A DNA stretch of 64,000 bases. It comes from Aureispira sp964404215 (GTDB lineage Bacteria > Bacteroidota > Bacteroidia > Chitinophagales > Saprospiraceae). Of the stretch, positions 16,355 through 24,705 are shown in pieces (the first letter of the stretch is position 1; every line of letters starts with the position of its first letter). The notes under the pieces are model-generated. The model had not been told where the DNA came from. It saw only the letters and a program-made list of their open reading frames with translations, and did no database searches. Location: the NCBI GenBank assembly GCA_964404215.1, contig CAYOJF010000006.1:15074-79073 (forward strand), in the 5' to 3' direction. Both the position numbers and the translations under genes were made by a program.

Positions 16355-19135
16355 ATGATTAAATATACGCTACTCTTATTTATATTTATTAGCTATTATC
16401 ATTGCTCTGCACAGACCTATAGTCCGAATTCACTCCAAAATTTCACTTTTGCAGAATTAGATAGTCTTGTCATGCAAGAATATACTAAAAGCGATATACA
16501 CAATCCTATTATCATCACAAGATATAGTAGAGAAAAAGCGGTACAGAAATTCGGAAAAATGGATTCTCTTTACACAGAATATACCAATCGGATGGGCTTT
16601 TTCCTACATATAGCAGGACAGTTAGAAGAAGCCGAAGGCTATTTTTTAGAGGCATTGGGATTAAAAAAACAAATCTTTGGGAAGGAGCATACTGAATATG
16701 GAGTAACTCTAAATAATTTAGCTGCTATCTATCTTGATCTAGGCAACTATAAACAAGCAGAACCTTTATTTTTAGAAAACATTCAGTTACAAGAGAAATT
16801 GTGGGGCAAAGCTCATCCAAACTATATACAATCTATAGGCAACCTGGGAGCATTTTATGTCCGTACCAACAAATTAGAAAAGGCAAAAAAAATATACAAG
16901 ACACTCTTAGCTACAGCACCATCCTCCATGGTCATTTACTATTCACTAATGAGCCAGTATGGTTCCATTTTCGTCAAAACCAAAGAATATGAACAAGCCG
17001 AAAAAATACTACTAGAAGCACTAAAAGGAAAAGAAAAAAAAATTGGTAGACAACATCGTCTCTACGCTAAAACATTACTCAACTTAGCAGGGCTGTACCG
17101 CATCAAAAAACAATATCCAACTTCTTTAAAATATTACGAACAAGCGAAAGACATACAACTTCAATTAACAGGTAAGTTTCACCCCAGCTATATTACGCTA
17201 TTACAAGGAATGGCAACGTTACACTTTGAACAGAAACAGTTTAATAAAGCTATTTCATATACTAAAGAAAGCTTAGCCGCTAACTGTAAAAAACCAATGC
17301 AGATAGTTGGGACTCGATTGAAAACATCCAATTTTATTTATCACAAAAAAGCAGTGGAATCTATAAAAATTTGGATGCAAATTTTGAATCAGCAATACCA
17401 AAAAGCTCCTTCCACAGCACTTGCTACTCAAATTCGTCAACTCTCCCAAAAAGCCATAGAGCTGAATATTCTGATCAAGAATAGCTTTGAAATGGATCAA
17501 GATAAAATCAATCTACTCGAAGAAAACAACTACTTCGCTACTATGGGGATACAAAGTAGTATACGTACGGATGATGATAAACTGATCCAGCAGGCATTTG
17601 ATTTTGCAGAGCAAAATAAATCTATTCTTTTAGCTGATGCCCTACGAGGAACCAAGGCAAAGCAACTAGGTTATTTACCTGATAGTTTAGCTAAAACTGA
17701 AAAAACACTCCGTCAAGAAGTCAAAGTACTCCAAAAATCCATTGCTCAAGCTAAAGATTCGATCACTCGCAATAATCTATTGGCTCAGATGGGTAGTATT
17801 CATCTAAAGATTGATGCTTTCAAACAAAAAGTCCAATATGAGTACCCTGCCTATCATTCACTCAAATATCAAAATGAGCTCATCTCCGTCGCTGATATAC
17901 AACAACGATTGGAAGAAAATACTGCTCTACTAGAATACTTTGTAAGCGACAGTAGTTCGTTTCTATTTGTGGTCACCAAAAACAATTTTAAAATACATCC
18001 AATTCCTGTTAGCAAAAGAGAATTGGTACAGCACAGTAAACGACTTCGGCAAGCATTAAGCAACTACCCATTCATTTTGAACAATGAAACAGCTGCTTTC
18101 CAGAAATACACCAGCGAAGCCAGTTGGTTTTATGAAAACTGGGTCAAAGTTGGTCTTCCAAAGCAAAGCACAATTACTAATCTGACTATTATCACAGATA
18201 ATGTACTTGGACATTTACCATTTGAAGTATTCTTGAGCACTCTACCTACTGAGCAGCATAATCTAGATTATGCTAAACTCAACTATCTCATTAAAGAATA
18301 TGCGATCAATTATAATTACTCTGCTACGCTCTGGAAACACAATCAAGATATGCTAGTCGCTCAAAATACTGGTAAAATACTTGCTCTAGCAGCTAGCTAT
18401 CCTCCTTTGGATTCTAACCAAGTACGAGTATTGAGACAGCCTTATACCTATCAGATACGAAAAAACCTATCTCCTATCCCTAAAGTAAAGGAAGAAGTAG
18501 CTGCTCTAGAACATAACTTTGTTGGTACTTTTGTACAAGATCAGTCTGCCAATGAACAGTTTTTCAAGCAAAATGCTACCACTTATAATATCATCCATTT
18601 GGCAATGCACGGTATTCTAAACACCCGTACACCTATCCTATCTAGTCTTGCTTTTAGTGAAAATTACGATAGTACTGAAAATAATTTCCTCCATACCTAT
18701 GAAATTGCTGACTTAGATCTGAAAGCTCAATTGGTCACCTTGTCCGCTTGCGAAACAGGATATGGTAAATTTGAACAAGGAGAAGGCGTACTCTCTTTAG
18801 CACGCTCTTTCATGTATGCGGGAGTACCTGCCCTAGTAGTCAGTTTGTGGCAAGTCAATGATCAATCTACTGCTATTTTAATGCCTTTGTTTTATACCAA
18901 TATAGCCAATGGAATGTCCAAGGATAAAGCATTGCAACAAGCTAAACTAACTTATTTGAAAAACAATACTGGTGTCGCTGCTCATCCTGCGTTTTGGTCA
19001 GCGTTTATACAACTAGGTGATCCTTCTAGTATTGAATTAAAAACAAAACCCAAGGCTTCTTTTTATTGGACAATAGGTAGTTTAATAATCGTTTGTTTGC
19101 TACTGCTGTTTTGGTTAATCTATAGAAAAAAATAA
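16355..19135 (+). CDS. Exported TPR-CHAT caspase-like protein
   Basis: 926 residues. It has a signal peptide (1-20, ending CSAQ) and one C-terminal membrane helix (about 902-922) followed by RKK, so the bulk is probably periplasmic. Residues about 60-330 are TPRs (A-x-Y-x-x-A-L-x-x-K). A CHAT domain spans about 600-890. The peptidase dyad is intact: His752 in HLAMHG and Cys799 in SACETG, followed by the usual GEGVLSLARSF and VVSLWQVND. CHAT proteins are clan CD proteases related to caspases and separase. An exported, membrane-anchored TPR-CHAT protein is common in Bacteroidota but functionally obscure. No gasdermin or CRISPR type III-E partner is adjacent. Confidence 0.9.
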   Translation: MIKYTLLLFIFISYYHCSAQTYSPNSLQNFTFAELDSLVMQEYTKSDIHNPIIITRYSREKAVQKFGKMDSLYTEYTNRMGFFLHIAGQLEEAEGYFLEALGLKKQIFGKEHTEYGVTLNNLAAIYLDLGNYKQAEPLFLENIQLQEKLWGKAHPNYIQSIGNLGAFYVRTNKLEKAKKIYKTLLATAPSSMVIYYSLMSQYGSIFVKTKEYEQAEKILLEALKGKEKKIGRQHRLYAKTLLNLAGLYRIKKQYPTSLKYYEQAKDIQLQLTGKFHPSYITLLQGMATLHFEQKQFNKAISYTKESLAANCKKPMQIVGTRLKTSNFIYHKKAVESIKIWMQILNQQYQKAPSTALATQIRQLSQKAIELNILIKNSFEMDQDKINLLEENNYFATMGIQSSIRTDDDKLIQQAFDFAEQNKSILLADALRGTKAKQLGYLPDSLAKTEKTLRQEVKVLQKSIAQAKDSITRNNLLAQMGSIHLKIDAFKQKVQYEYPAYHSLKYQNELISVADIQQRLEENTALLEYFVSDSSSFLFVVTKNNFKIHPIPVSKRELVQHSKRLRQALSNYPFILNNETAAFQKYTSEASWFYENWVKVGLPKQSTITNLTIITDNVLGHLPFEVFLSTLPTEQHNLDYAKLNYLIKEYAINYNYSATLWKHNQDMLVAQNTGKILALAASYPPLDSNQVRVLRQPYTYQIRKNLSPIPKVKEEVAALEHNFVGTFVQDQSANEQFFKQNATTYNIIHLAMHGILNTRTPILSSLAFSENYDSTENNFLHTYEIADLDLKAQLVTLSACETGYGKFEQGEGVLSLARSFMYAGVPALVVSLWQVNDQSTAILMPLFYTNIANGMSKDKALQQAKLTYLKNNTGVAAHPAFWSAFIQLGDPSSIELKTKPKASFYWTIGSLIIVCLLLLFWLIYRKK

Positions 19136-19143
19136 GCTCCTTT

Positions 19144-19157
19144 GTGATGGTCATCAC
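19144..19157 (+). promoter_or_regulatory. Crp/Fnr-type operator upstream of SulP gene
   Basis: GTGAT-N4-ATCAC is a perfect inverted repeat. Its centre (19150.5) is 29.5 bases upstream of the -7 element at 19180, exactly as for the operator at 20575-20594. The inferred transcription start near 19193 puts the centre at about -42, a class II activator position. Confidence 0.7.
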
Positions 19158-19179
19158 TTAAGCTTCCCTTTAGCTGCTT

Positions 19180-19187
19180 TAGATTTG
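19180..19187 (+). promoter_or_regulatory. -7 promoter element of SulP gene
   Basis: TAGATTTG matches TAnnTTTG, 23 bases before the ATG at 19210. No -33 TTG is visible, which fits a promoter needing an activator at the operator just upstream. Confidence 0.65.
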
Positions 19188-19209
19188 TGTCAACAAAACA
19201 TCAGATTGT

Positions 19210-20469
19210 ATGAAAATTGACACAAAAATCCCTGCTCTCCAATGGGTTCGGGACTACTCCAAAATAAATTTTGTGGGAGACCTAAACGCAGGTATAACCG
19301 TTGGCATTATGCTAATCCCTCAAGGAATGGCTTATGCTCTATTGGCTGGACTACCACCTATTTATGGATTATATGCTTCTATTGTTCCCCAATTGGTTTA
19401 TGCTTTATTGGGTACCTCTAGACAGCTAAGTGTAGGACCTGTTGCTATGGATTCGCTATTAGTGGCCGTCACTATTAGTCAACTAGCCATTATTCAGCCA
19501 GAGGACTATATCCAAGCTGCCATTTTATTAGCCACTCTCGTAGGAATACTCCAGCTTACTATGGGATTGTTCAAACTTGGCTTTTTAGTCAAATTACTCA
19601 CTCCACCTATTATCAGTGGTTTTACATCTGCCGCTGCACTAATCATTGGCTTCAGCCAATTAAAATACCTTCTTGGAGTAGATTTGGGGAGTAGTCCTTA
19701 TCTATCCGATATTTTTTTGGCTTTGTGGCTACATCTGTCTGCTATCAAAATACAACCTTTACTGATTGGAGTAGTTGGATTACTCCTACTGACAGTATTC
19801 AAAAAATGGGCTCCAAAGTTTCCAACCCCTCTACTACTGATTATTTTAAGTAGTCTATATGTTTATTATGGAGACTTTGCCCCTTCCGAAATAGATATTG
19901 TAGGAGCTATTCCTGCTGGGTTACCTCACTTTAGCCTACCTAGTATGGATGGCATACTTGCTTGGCAACTACTTCCTAGTGCCTTATCTATTGCTCTAGT
20001 AGCTTTCATGGAAGCCATTGCTGTTGGCAAATCTATAGAAGCTCAACAAAGCGAATACCAAATAGATCCCAATCAAGAGCTGTTAGCCTTAGGAAGTGCT
20101 AATATATTAGGATCTTTCTTTCAGAGTTTTCCAACAACAGGAGGTTTTTCTCGTTCTGCGGTCAATCATCAAGCTGGTGCCAAAACAAACCTTGCCAATA
20201 TTATTAGTGCTCTATTTGTATTAATAGTCCTCTTGTTTTTAACAGCGTACTTCTATTATCTCCCCAAAACCATACTCGCTGCTATCATTATGTTTGCTGT
20301 ATTCAAACTCATTGACTTCGCCTATCCTATACAGCTCTGGCGACAAGCCAATAAACGAGATTTATTGATCCTGATGTTTACTTTCTTAGCGACATTATTT
20401 ATTGGCATCCAACAAGGAATTCTATTAGGTATTTTCCTGACTTTTTTGATTAGTCGTTATCGCAACTAA
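19210..20469 (+). CDS. SulP family anion transporter lacking the STAS domain
   Basis: 419 residues, almost entirely membrane segments. The SulP signature is present: DLNAGITVGIMLIPQGMAYA, LPPIYGLYASIVPQLVYALLGTSRQ, VGPVAMDSL, and the later FMEAIAVGKSIEAQ and FPTTGGFSRSAVN. Typical SulP proteins are 500-600 residues with a cytoplasmic C-terminal STAS domain. This one stops at ISRYRN right after the last helix, and I see no STAS-like sequence downstream in any frame. Sulfate or another anion is the likely substrate. It leads the sulfur cluster and shares its operator type, supporting a sulfur-oxyanion role. Confidence 0.92.
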   Translation: MKIDTKIPALQWVRDYSKINFVGDLNAGITVGIMLIPQGMAYALLAGLPPIYGLYASIVPQLVYALLGTSRQLSVGPVAMDSLLVAVTISQLAIIQPEDYIQAAILLATLVGILQLTMGLFKLGFLVKLLTPPIISGFTSAAALIIGFSQLKYLLGVDLGSSPYLSDIFLALWLHLSAIKIQPLLIGVVGLLLLTVFKKWAPKFPTPLLLIILSSLYVYYGDFAPSEIDIVGAIPAGLPHFSLPSMDGILAWQLLPSALSIALVAFMEAIAVGKSIEAQQSEYQIDPNQELLALGSANILGSFFQSFPTTGGFSRSAVNHQAGAKTNLANIISALFVLIVLLFLTAYFYYLPKTILAAIIMFAVFKLIDFAYPIQLWRQANKRDLLILMFTFLATLFIGIQQGILLGIFLTFLISRYRN

Positions 20470-20574
20470 GAGCAAGTCTAAAAATTAACTTCAAGCTACA
20501 AATGCTTGATTTGGAATTCAATTCTTAACCATACTCTTACAAAAAGTGTTGATTATCATCTAAAAAAAATAGTC

Positions 20575-20594
20575 TATGTGATGCTTATCACATA
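20575..20594 (+). promoter_or_regulatory. Crp/Fnr-type operator upstream of persulfide dioxygenase operon
   Basis: TATGTGA-N6-TCACATA is a perfect 7-bp-arm inverted repeat containing the classical TGTGA/TCACA. Its centre (20584.5) lies 29.5 bases upstream of the -7 element at 20614. The Crp/Fnr protein encoded at 23432-24085 is the likely binder. Confidence 0.75.
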
Positions 20595-20613
20595 ATGCCT
20601 CTAAAAATCAACT

Positions 20614-20621
20614 TAAGTTTG
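20614..20621 (+). promoter_or_regulatory. -7 promoter element of sulfur operon
   Basis: TAAGTTTG fits TAnnTTTG, 30 bases before the ATG at 20651. No -33 TTG is present and the operator occupies the upstream position. Confidence 0.65.
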
Positions 20622-20650
20622 TAATATCATTAATCAACAAAATCAATCCT

Positions 20651-22063
20651 ATGATCATAGAACAAATATATACGAAATGTCTCGCTCAAGGGGCTTACTA
20701 TGTGGAATCAAATGGCGAAGCTTTTTTGATTGATCCTCTTCGAGAGACCAAGCCATACCTAGACCTCTTAGAAAAACAACAAAGTAAGCTCAAGTATATT
20801 TTCGAAACCCACTTCCATGCAGATTTTGTATCGGGTCATCTTGATCTGGCAAAAAAAACAGGTGCAACAATTGTATTTGGACCTACTGCCCAAACTGATT
20901 ATGATATCCATCAAGCTAAAGACAACGAAATATTCCAGATAGGTGCTATTCAAATCAAAGTCTTGCATACACCAGGACACACCATGGAATCCAGTACTTT
21001 TTTATTATTGGATGAAGCAGGAAAAGAAAAAGCCATTTTTACGGGGGATACTTTATTTATTGGAGATGTTGGTAGACCTGACTTAGCGATCAAAAGTGAC
21101 GTTACAGAAGAAGATCTCGCTGGACTACTCTATGATTCTTTACGTCATAAAATAATGCCGCTTGCTGATGATATTATTGTCTATCCCGCCCATGGGGCAG
21201 GTTCTGCTTGTGGCAAAAATATGAGTAAAGAAACCTATGATACGCTAGGAAACCAAAAAAAGACTAATTATGCTTTACGTGCAGATATGACCAAAACTGA
21301 ATTCACTAAAGAAGTACTGACTGGACTAACAGCTGCTCCTGGTTACTTTGCTCTCAATGCCAAAATGAATAAAATGGGTTATACCGATATTGATACCATC
21401 TATCAAAATAATCTACAAGCACTATCCCTAGAACAATTCAAAACGGCAATCCAAACAGAAAATGTCCTATTACTGGACACTAGATCGCCTAGTGATTTCA
21501 GTCAAAATTTCATTGCATCTGCTATCAATATAGGGCTTAATGGAGATTTTGCTCCCTGGGTAGGATCTTTAATCCAAGATTGGGAACGGCCTATATTACT
21601 AATAACAGATATAGGAAGGGAAAAAGAAACAATTACTCGCCTAGCTCGCGTTGGTTATCATCATGTATTAGGCTATTTGGAAGGCGGAATAGATACCTGG
21701 ACAAACAATCATCAACCGACTGAAAATATCAACAATATTACTGCTACGACATTAGAAAAACGTTTAGAAAAAGAAGAGCTAACCATTATTGATGCTCGTA
21801 GAGCATCAGAATATAATTCACAACACATCACAACTGCTCTAAACTACCCTCTCAATGACATTCATCAAAGTGATCGTGAAGAATTATCAAAAGATCTCCA
21901 CTACTACATACACTGTGCAGGAGGATATCGATCTATGATTTTAAGTTCTATTTTACATCATAAAGGTTTTAGGAATATTACTAATATAATCGGTGGTTTC
22001 AATAGTATCAAAGAAACAACTATTCCTCAAACGACTTTTGTTTGCCCAAGTACGCTAGGGTAA
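20651..22063 (+). CDS. Persulfide dioxygenase-like MBL protein with two rhodanese domains
   Basis: 470 residues. The metallo-beta-lactamase domain (about 1-240) has ETHFHADFVSGH, TPGH and TGDTLF. By analogy with ETHE1-type persulfide dioxygenases, the iron ligands are His54, His110 and Asp133. The enzyme oxidises glutathione persulfide to sulfite. The first rhodanese domain (about 257-355) lacks a catalytic Cys (its loop reads TDIGREKE) and is probably structural. The second (about 365-465) has an active-site loop HCAGGYRS with Cys422 and should transfer sulfane sulfur. It is first in a tight run with a rhodanese, two YeeE/YedE proteins and a Crp/Fnr regulator, which points to sulfide/persulfide/thiosulfate metabolism. 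Confidence 0.92.
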   Translation: MIIEQIYTKCLAQGAYYVESNGEAFLIDPLRETKPYLDLLEKQQSKLKYIFETHFHADFVSGHLDLAKKTGATIVFGPTAQTDYDIHQAKDNEIFQIGAIQIKVLHTPGHTMESSTFLLLDEAGKEKAIFTGDTLFIGDVGRPDLAIKSDVTEEDLAGLLYDSLRHKIMPLADDIIVYPAHGAGSACGKNMSKETYDTLGNQKKTNYALRADMTKTEFTKEVLTGLTAAPGYFALNAKMNKMGYTDIDTIYQNNLQALSLEQFKTAIQTENVLLLDTRSPSDFSQNFIASAINIGLNGDFAPWVGSLIQDWERPILLITDIGREKETITRLARVGYHHVLGYLEGGIDTWTNNHQPTENINNITATTLEKRLEKEELTIIDARRASEYNSQHITTALNYPLNDIHQSDREELSKDLHYYIHCAGGYRSMILSSILHHKGFRNITNIIGGFNSIKETTIPQTTFVCPSTLG

Positions 22064-22085
22064 CAATATTAAATTATATAAAGCT

Positions 22086-22415
22086 ATGCTATCCTTTTTT
22101 TCTCGAAAAAACACCAATTTCCAGTCGGTATCTATCCATACACTAAAAGAGTTACAAAATCAATATCCTCAAGCTATCTTGCTAGATGTGCGAACCAAAG
22201 TAGAATTTGAAAATGGCTCTATTCCTAATGCCATCAATGTTGACATTAATCAAAAGGATTTCCTGTCAAAAATGACTACCTTTGATAAGAGCAAACCATG
22301 CTTAGTATATTGCCGTAGTGGTATGAGAAGTGTCAAAGCATGCAAAGCCTTATATCAAGCAGGCTTTGTTACATTATATAACTTGAAAGGCGGTTACTTA
22401 GCTTGGAACAAATAA
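22086..22415 (+). CDS. Single-domain rhodanese (sulfurtransferase)
   Basis: 109 residues forming one complete rhodanese domain: LLDVRTKVEFENGSIPNAINV, then the active loop YCRSGMRS with Cys76, then the closing GGYLAW motif. There is no export signal. It likely moves sulfane sulfur to or from the neighbouring persulfide dioxygenase and YeeE/YedE transporters. It starts 22 bases after the previous stop and ends 5 bases before the next ATG, so it is operonic. Confidence 0.93.
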   Translation: MLSFFSRKNTNFQSVSIHTLKELQNQYPQAILLDVRTKVEFENGSIPNAINVDINQKDFLSKMTTFDKSKPCLVYCRSGMRSVKACKALYQAGFVTLYNLKGGYLAWNK

Positions 22416-22420
22416 TATTT

Positions 22421-22995
22421 ATGTTAGAATTATTAAGACAGCCTTGGCATTGGGCTTTTAGTGGAACATTGATTGCCACTACGATGTTTTTGCTACTGTA
22501 TTGGGGGNNNNNNNNNNCTCTAGTACACTAAGAACGGTTTGTGCAATAGGAGGAGCAGGCAGAAAAATTGACTTTTTCAATATTGACTGGAAAGACCAGA
22601 TTTGGAATTTGTTATTTGTTTTAGGGGCAGTTATTGGAGGCTACATTGCTTCTACATTTCTAGCTAATCCTGAACCTGTTGCTATTAGCGAAGCCACTAT
22701 ACACCACCTAAAAGGTTGGGGAATACAGTACCCAACTTCTATCTCAGAAGGAACTGGATATTTACCCTCAGAACTTTTCAACTTCCAGACCTTGATGACA
22801 CCAAGAGGTATTCTATTGCTATTAGGAGGTGGTTTCTTAGTTGGTTTTGGAGCTCGTTATGCTGGAGGCTGTACTTCTGGTCATGCGATCAGTGGCTTAT
22901 CCAATCTACAAATTCCATCCTTGATTACAGTGATTGGCTTTTTCATAGGAGGATTGTTAATGACTCATTTTTTATTACCACTGATTTTATTTTAA
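22421..22995 (+). CDS. YeeE/YedE family thiosulfate-type transporter, interrupted by assembly gap
   Basis: The true start is the ATG at 22421, giving MLELLRQPWHWAFSG and LLLYWG, the usual N-terminus of this family. The sequence then hits ten N (22508-22517). After the gap, SSTLRT resumes in a frame that is not in phase with the ATG if the gap is exactly 10. A real gap length of 2 modulo 3 restores the frame. The family consensus between WG and SS is about six residues, predicting 17 missing bases. The C-terminal half has ARYAGGCTSGHAISGL, the conserved Cys region that passes sulfur in TsuA-type thiosulfate channels. It pairs with the next gene as the two halves of such a transporter. Confidence 0.88.
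22508..22517. other. Assembly gap (10 N)
   Basis: A placeholder run of ten unknown bases inside the first YeeE/YedE gene. Frame analysis indicates its length is nominal, not real. Confidence 0.97.
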
Positions 22996-22996
22996 T

Positions 22997-23410
22997 ATGA
23001 AAGCTATTAAATTTTTATTCTTAGGCATTTTGTTTGGAATCATTATGACCAAATCCGAGGCTATTTCTTGGTTTAGAATACAGGAAATGTTTTTATTCCA
23101 GAGTTTCCATATGTATGGGATCATTGGAGTAGCCGTTGTATTGGGAGCAATCCAAGTAGCTCTGATCAAAAAAGTAAAACTCAAGGATATTACAGGTCAA
23201 ATAATTGACTTCAAAGATAAAGAACAGTCTATCCCTCGCTATTTGATTGGTGGAATTATCTTTGGATTAGGCTGGGCAATGACTGGAGCTTGTCCTGGTC
23301 CTATGTTCACCTTAGTGGGACATGGTTTTGGAGTCATGTTAATAGTAATAGGAGGAGCCATATTAGGAACCTTGACTTATGGTGCCTTAAGAGACAAACT
23401 CCCTCATTAA
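22997..23410 (+). CDS. YeeE/YedE family protein, second half-transporter
   Basis: 137 residues with four or so membrane segments. The motif GWAMTGACPGPMFTLVG carries the conserved Cys of this family. The ATG follows the previous stop by one base, so the two halves are almost certainly translated together. In TsuA-like proteins such paired repeats form one thiosulfate channel, and here they are split into two polypeptides. The KKVKLKDITGQIIDFKDKE stretch is a cytoplasmic loop between the membrane pairs. Confidence 0.9.
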   Translation: MKAIKFLFLGILFGIIMTKSEAISWFRIQEMFLFQSFHMYGIIGVAVVLGAIQVALIKKVKLKDITGQIIDFKDKEQSIPRYLIGGIIFGLGWAMTGACPGPMFTLVGHGFGVMLIVIGGAILGTLTYGALRDKLPH

Positions 23411-23431
23411 ATCAAACATAACGATAGCTAC

Positions 23432-24085
23432 ATGGAACATACCTTAATACAAACTATACGAGAGAAGTTACCTGTCATAGACGATTATGCTTTAGCTAGT
23501 GCTATTGCTAAACATGGAACATTGATGCATCTAGAGCCCAATACGCTTCTGATGCAATATGGTGACTATATTAAGCAAATACCAATTGTGCTAGAAGGAC
23601 TCATCAAAGTAAGTACACAAAGTAGCTCAGGCCAAACCATGTTACTATACTACTTGGGTAGTGGAAACACCTGTCCAACAGCGTTTACCTGCTGTATGAA
23701 TGCAAAAAAAAGCGAAATTCAGGCAGAGGTGCTAGAGCCAACTGAAATAATCGCTCTACCCGCTCATTTATTAGATGAATGGATTCACCGTTTTCCGAAC
23801 TGGAAAAACTTTGTTTTGCAGTCCTATCAAGTTCGATTTCAAGAACTACTTCATACGATTGATAATATTGCCTTTTCGAAAATTGATCACCGACTCATTG
23901 ATTATCTATCCCAACAGCAAAAACTTACGCACAAAAATATAATCAAAACTACCCATCAGGCTATTGCTGATGATCTAAATACTTCTAGAGAAGCGATTTC
24001 GAGACTCCTCAAAAAAATGGAGAAAATGGAAATGGTTTCCTTACAACGTAATCAAATTACAATACTAAATATAGAAGCTAACTAG
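23432..24085 (+). CDS. Crp/Fnr family transcriptional regulator of the sulfur cluster
   Basis: 217 residues. An N-terminal cyclic-nucleotide-like beta-barrel (about 25-130) is followed by a dimer helix and a C-terminal helix-turn-helix. The recognition helix reads TSREAISRLL. Arg186, Glu187, Ser190 and Arg191 line up with the base-reading residues of CRP (RE...R) and FNR (E..SR), fitting the GTGAT/ATCAC operators found upstream of the SulP and persulfide dioxygenase genes. The barrel has no FNR-type iron-sulfur cysteines. It does carry C81-P-T-A-F-T-C87-C88, a possible thiol or persulfide sensor. It is last in the operon and so probably autoregulated. Confidence 0.9.
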   Translation: MEHTLIQTIREKLPVIDDYALASAIAKHGTLMHLEPNTLLMQYGDYIKQIPIVLEGLIKVSTQSSSGQTMLLYYLGSGNTCPTAFTCCMNAKKSEIQAEVLEPTEIIALPAHLLDEWIHRFPNWKNFVLQSYQVRFQELLHTIDNIAFSKIDHRLIDYLSQQQKLTHKNIIKTTHQAIADDLNTSREAISRLLKKMEKMEMVSLQRNQITILNIEAN

Positions 24086-24177
24086 AGTATATCTTAATAT
24101 GGCTTCTATTACATCAAATCACAAGTAACCAAACAGCCGTAAAGTTCGCTGTTTTATTACTCAAATAAATTAAAATC

Positions 24178-24573
24178 ATGTTTGGAAAAGGTTCAAAGTT
24201 ATACAGTGCCTTCAATTTCAAGTGTCCTAAATGCCATGAAGGCAACCTATTTAAATCCTCTCTATTCAGTATGGAAGGTATCTATAATATGCACGAAGAT
24301 TGTCCTTCCTGTGGTCAAAAATTTGAAATAGAACCAGGATTTTATTGGGGAGCGATGTATATCGGCTATGCATTAAGCTCTGGCTATATGCTATCAGGAA
24401 TGACTGCCTCTATCCTACTACTAGGACTTACCGTCAATCAGAGTTTTGCCTTGGTTATTTTCTTGGGAGTTCTGATTGTCCCACTCATCGCTCGGATGGC
24501 TAGATCTATCTGGATCAATATCTATATTCATTATGACAAAAATGCTATTGGTCGTAAGAACATAAAATCCTAG
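24178..24573 (+). CDS. DUF983 family membrane protein
   Basis: 131 residues. An N-terminal zinc ribbon, with Cys16-x-x-Cys19 and Cys42-x-x-Cys45, is followed by EPGFYWGAMYIGYA and two membrane helices. This is the DUF983 layout (usual length 120-140). The function is unknown; some homologues neighbour cytochrome oxidase or cell-envelope genes. It lies 92 bases after the Crp/Fnr gene and is followed by a terminator, so it may be the last member of that transcript or independent. Confidence 0.85.
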   Translation: MFGKGSKLYSAFNFKCPKCHEGNLFKSSLFSMEGIYNMHEDCPSCGQKFEIEPGFYWGAMYIGYALSSGYMLSGMTASILLLGLTVNQSFALVIFLGVLIVPLIARMARSIWINIYIHYDKNAIGRKNIKS

Positions 24574-24644
24574 GGACTCTTAGGTAATATTACGATCAGT
24601 TTTATCACACGATCTAAGAGCTTACCTAAAAATTAACTGATTCT

Positions 24645-24677
24645 AAGCCTTCTACTCAACAAAGTAGAGGGCTTTTT
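24645..24677 (+). terminator. Terminator after DUF983 gene
   Basis: AAGCCTTCTACT pairs with AGTAGAGGGCTT (one T-G pair) around CAACAA, followed by a T-run. Confidence 0.85.
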
Positions 24678-24679
24678 TG

Positions 24680-24687
24680 TATTTTTG
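24680..24687 (+). promoter_or_regulatory. -7 promoter element of RDD gene
   Basis: TATTTTTG fits TAnnTTTG and begins at the very end of the preceding terminator's T tail, so terminator and promoter abut. The predicted start of transcription is about 12 bases before the ATG at 24706. Confidence 0.55.
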
Positions 24688-24705
24688 TACAAACACAATA
24701 TATAC

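Noticed and set aside
16355..19135. CHAT protein as a CRISPR-guided caspase or gasdermin activator
   Set aside because: It has a signal peptide and membrane anchor, and no gasdermin, gRAMP or toxin gene is adjacent.
22501..22995. YeeE/YedE gene starting at TTG 22501
   Set aside because: That start sits at the edge of the N gap. The family N-terminus is found from the ATG at 22421 in a frame broken only by the nominal gap length.
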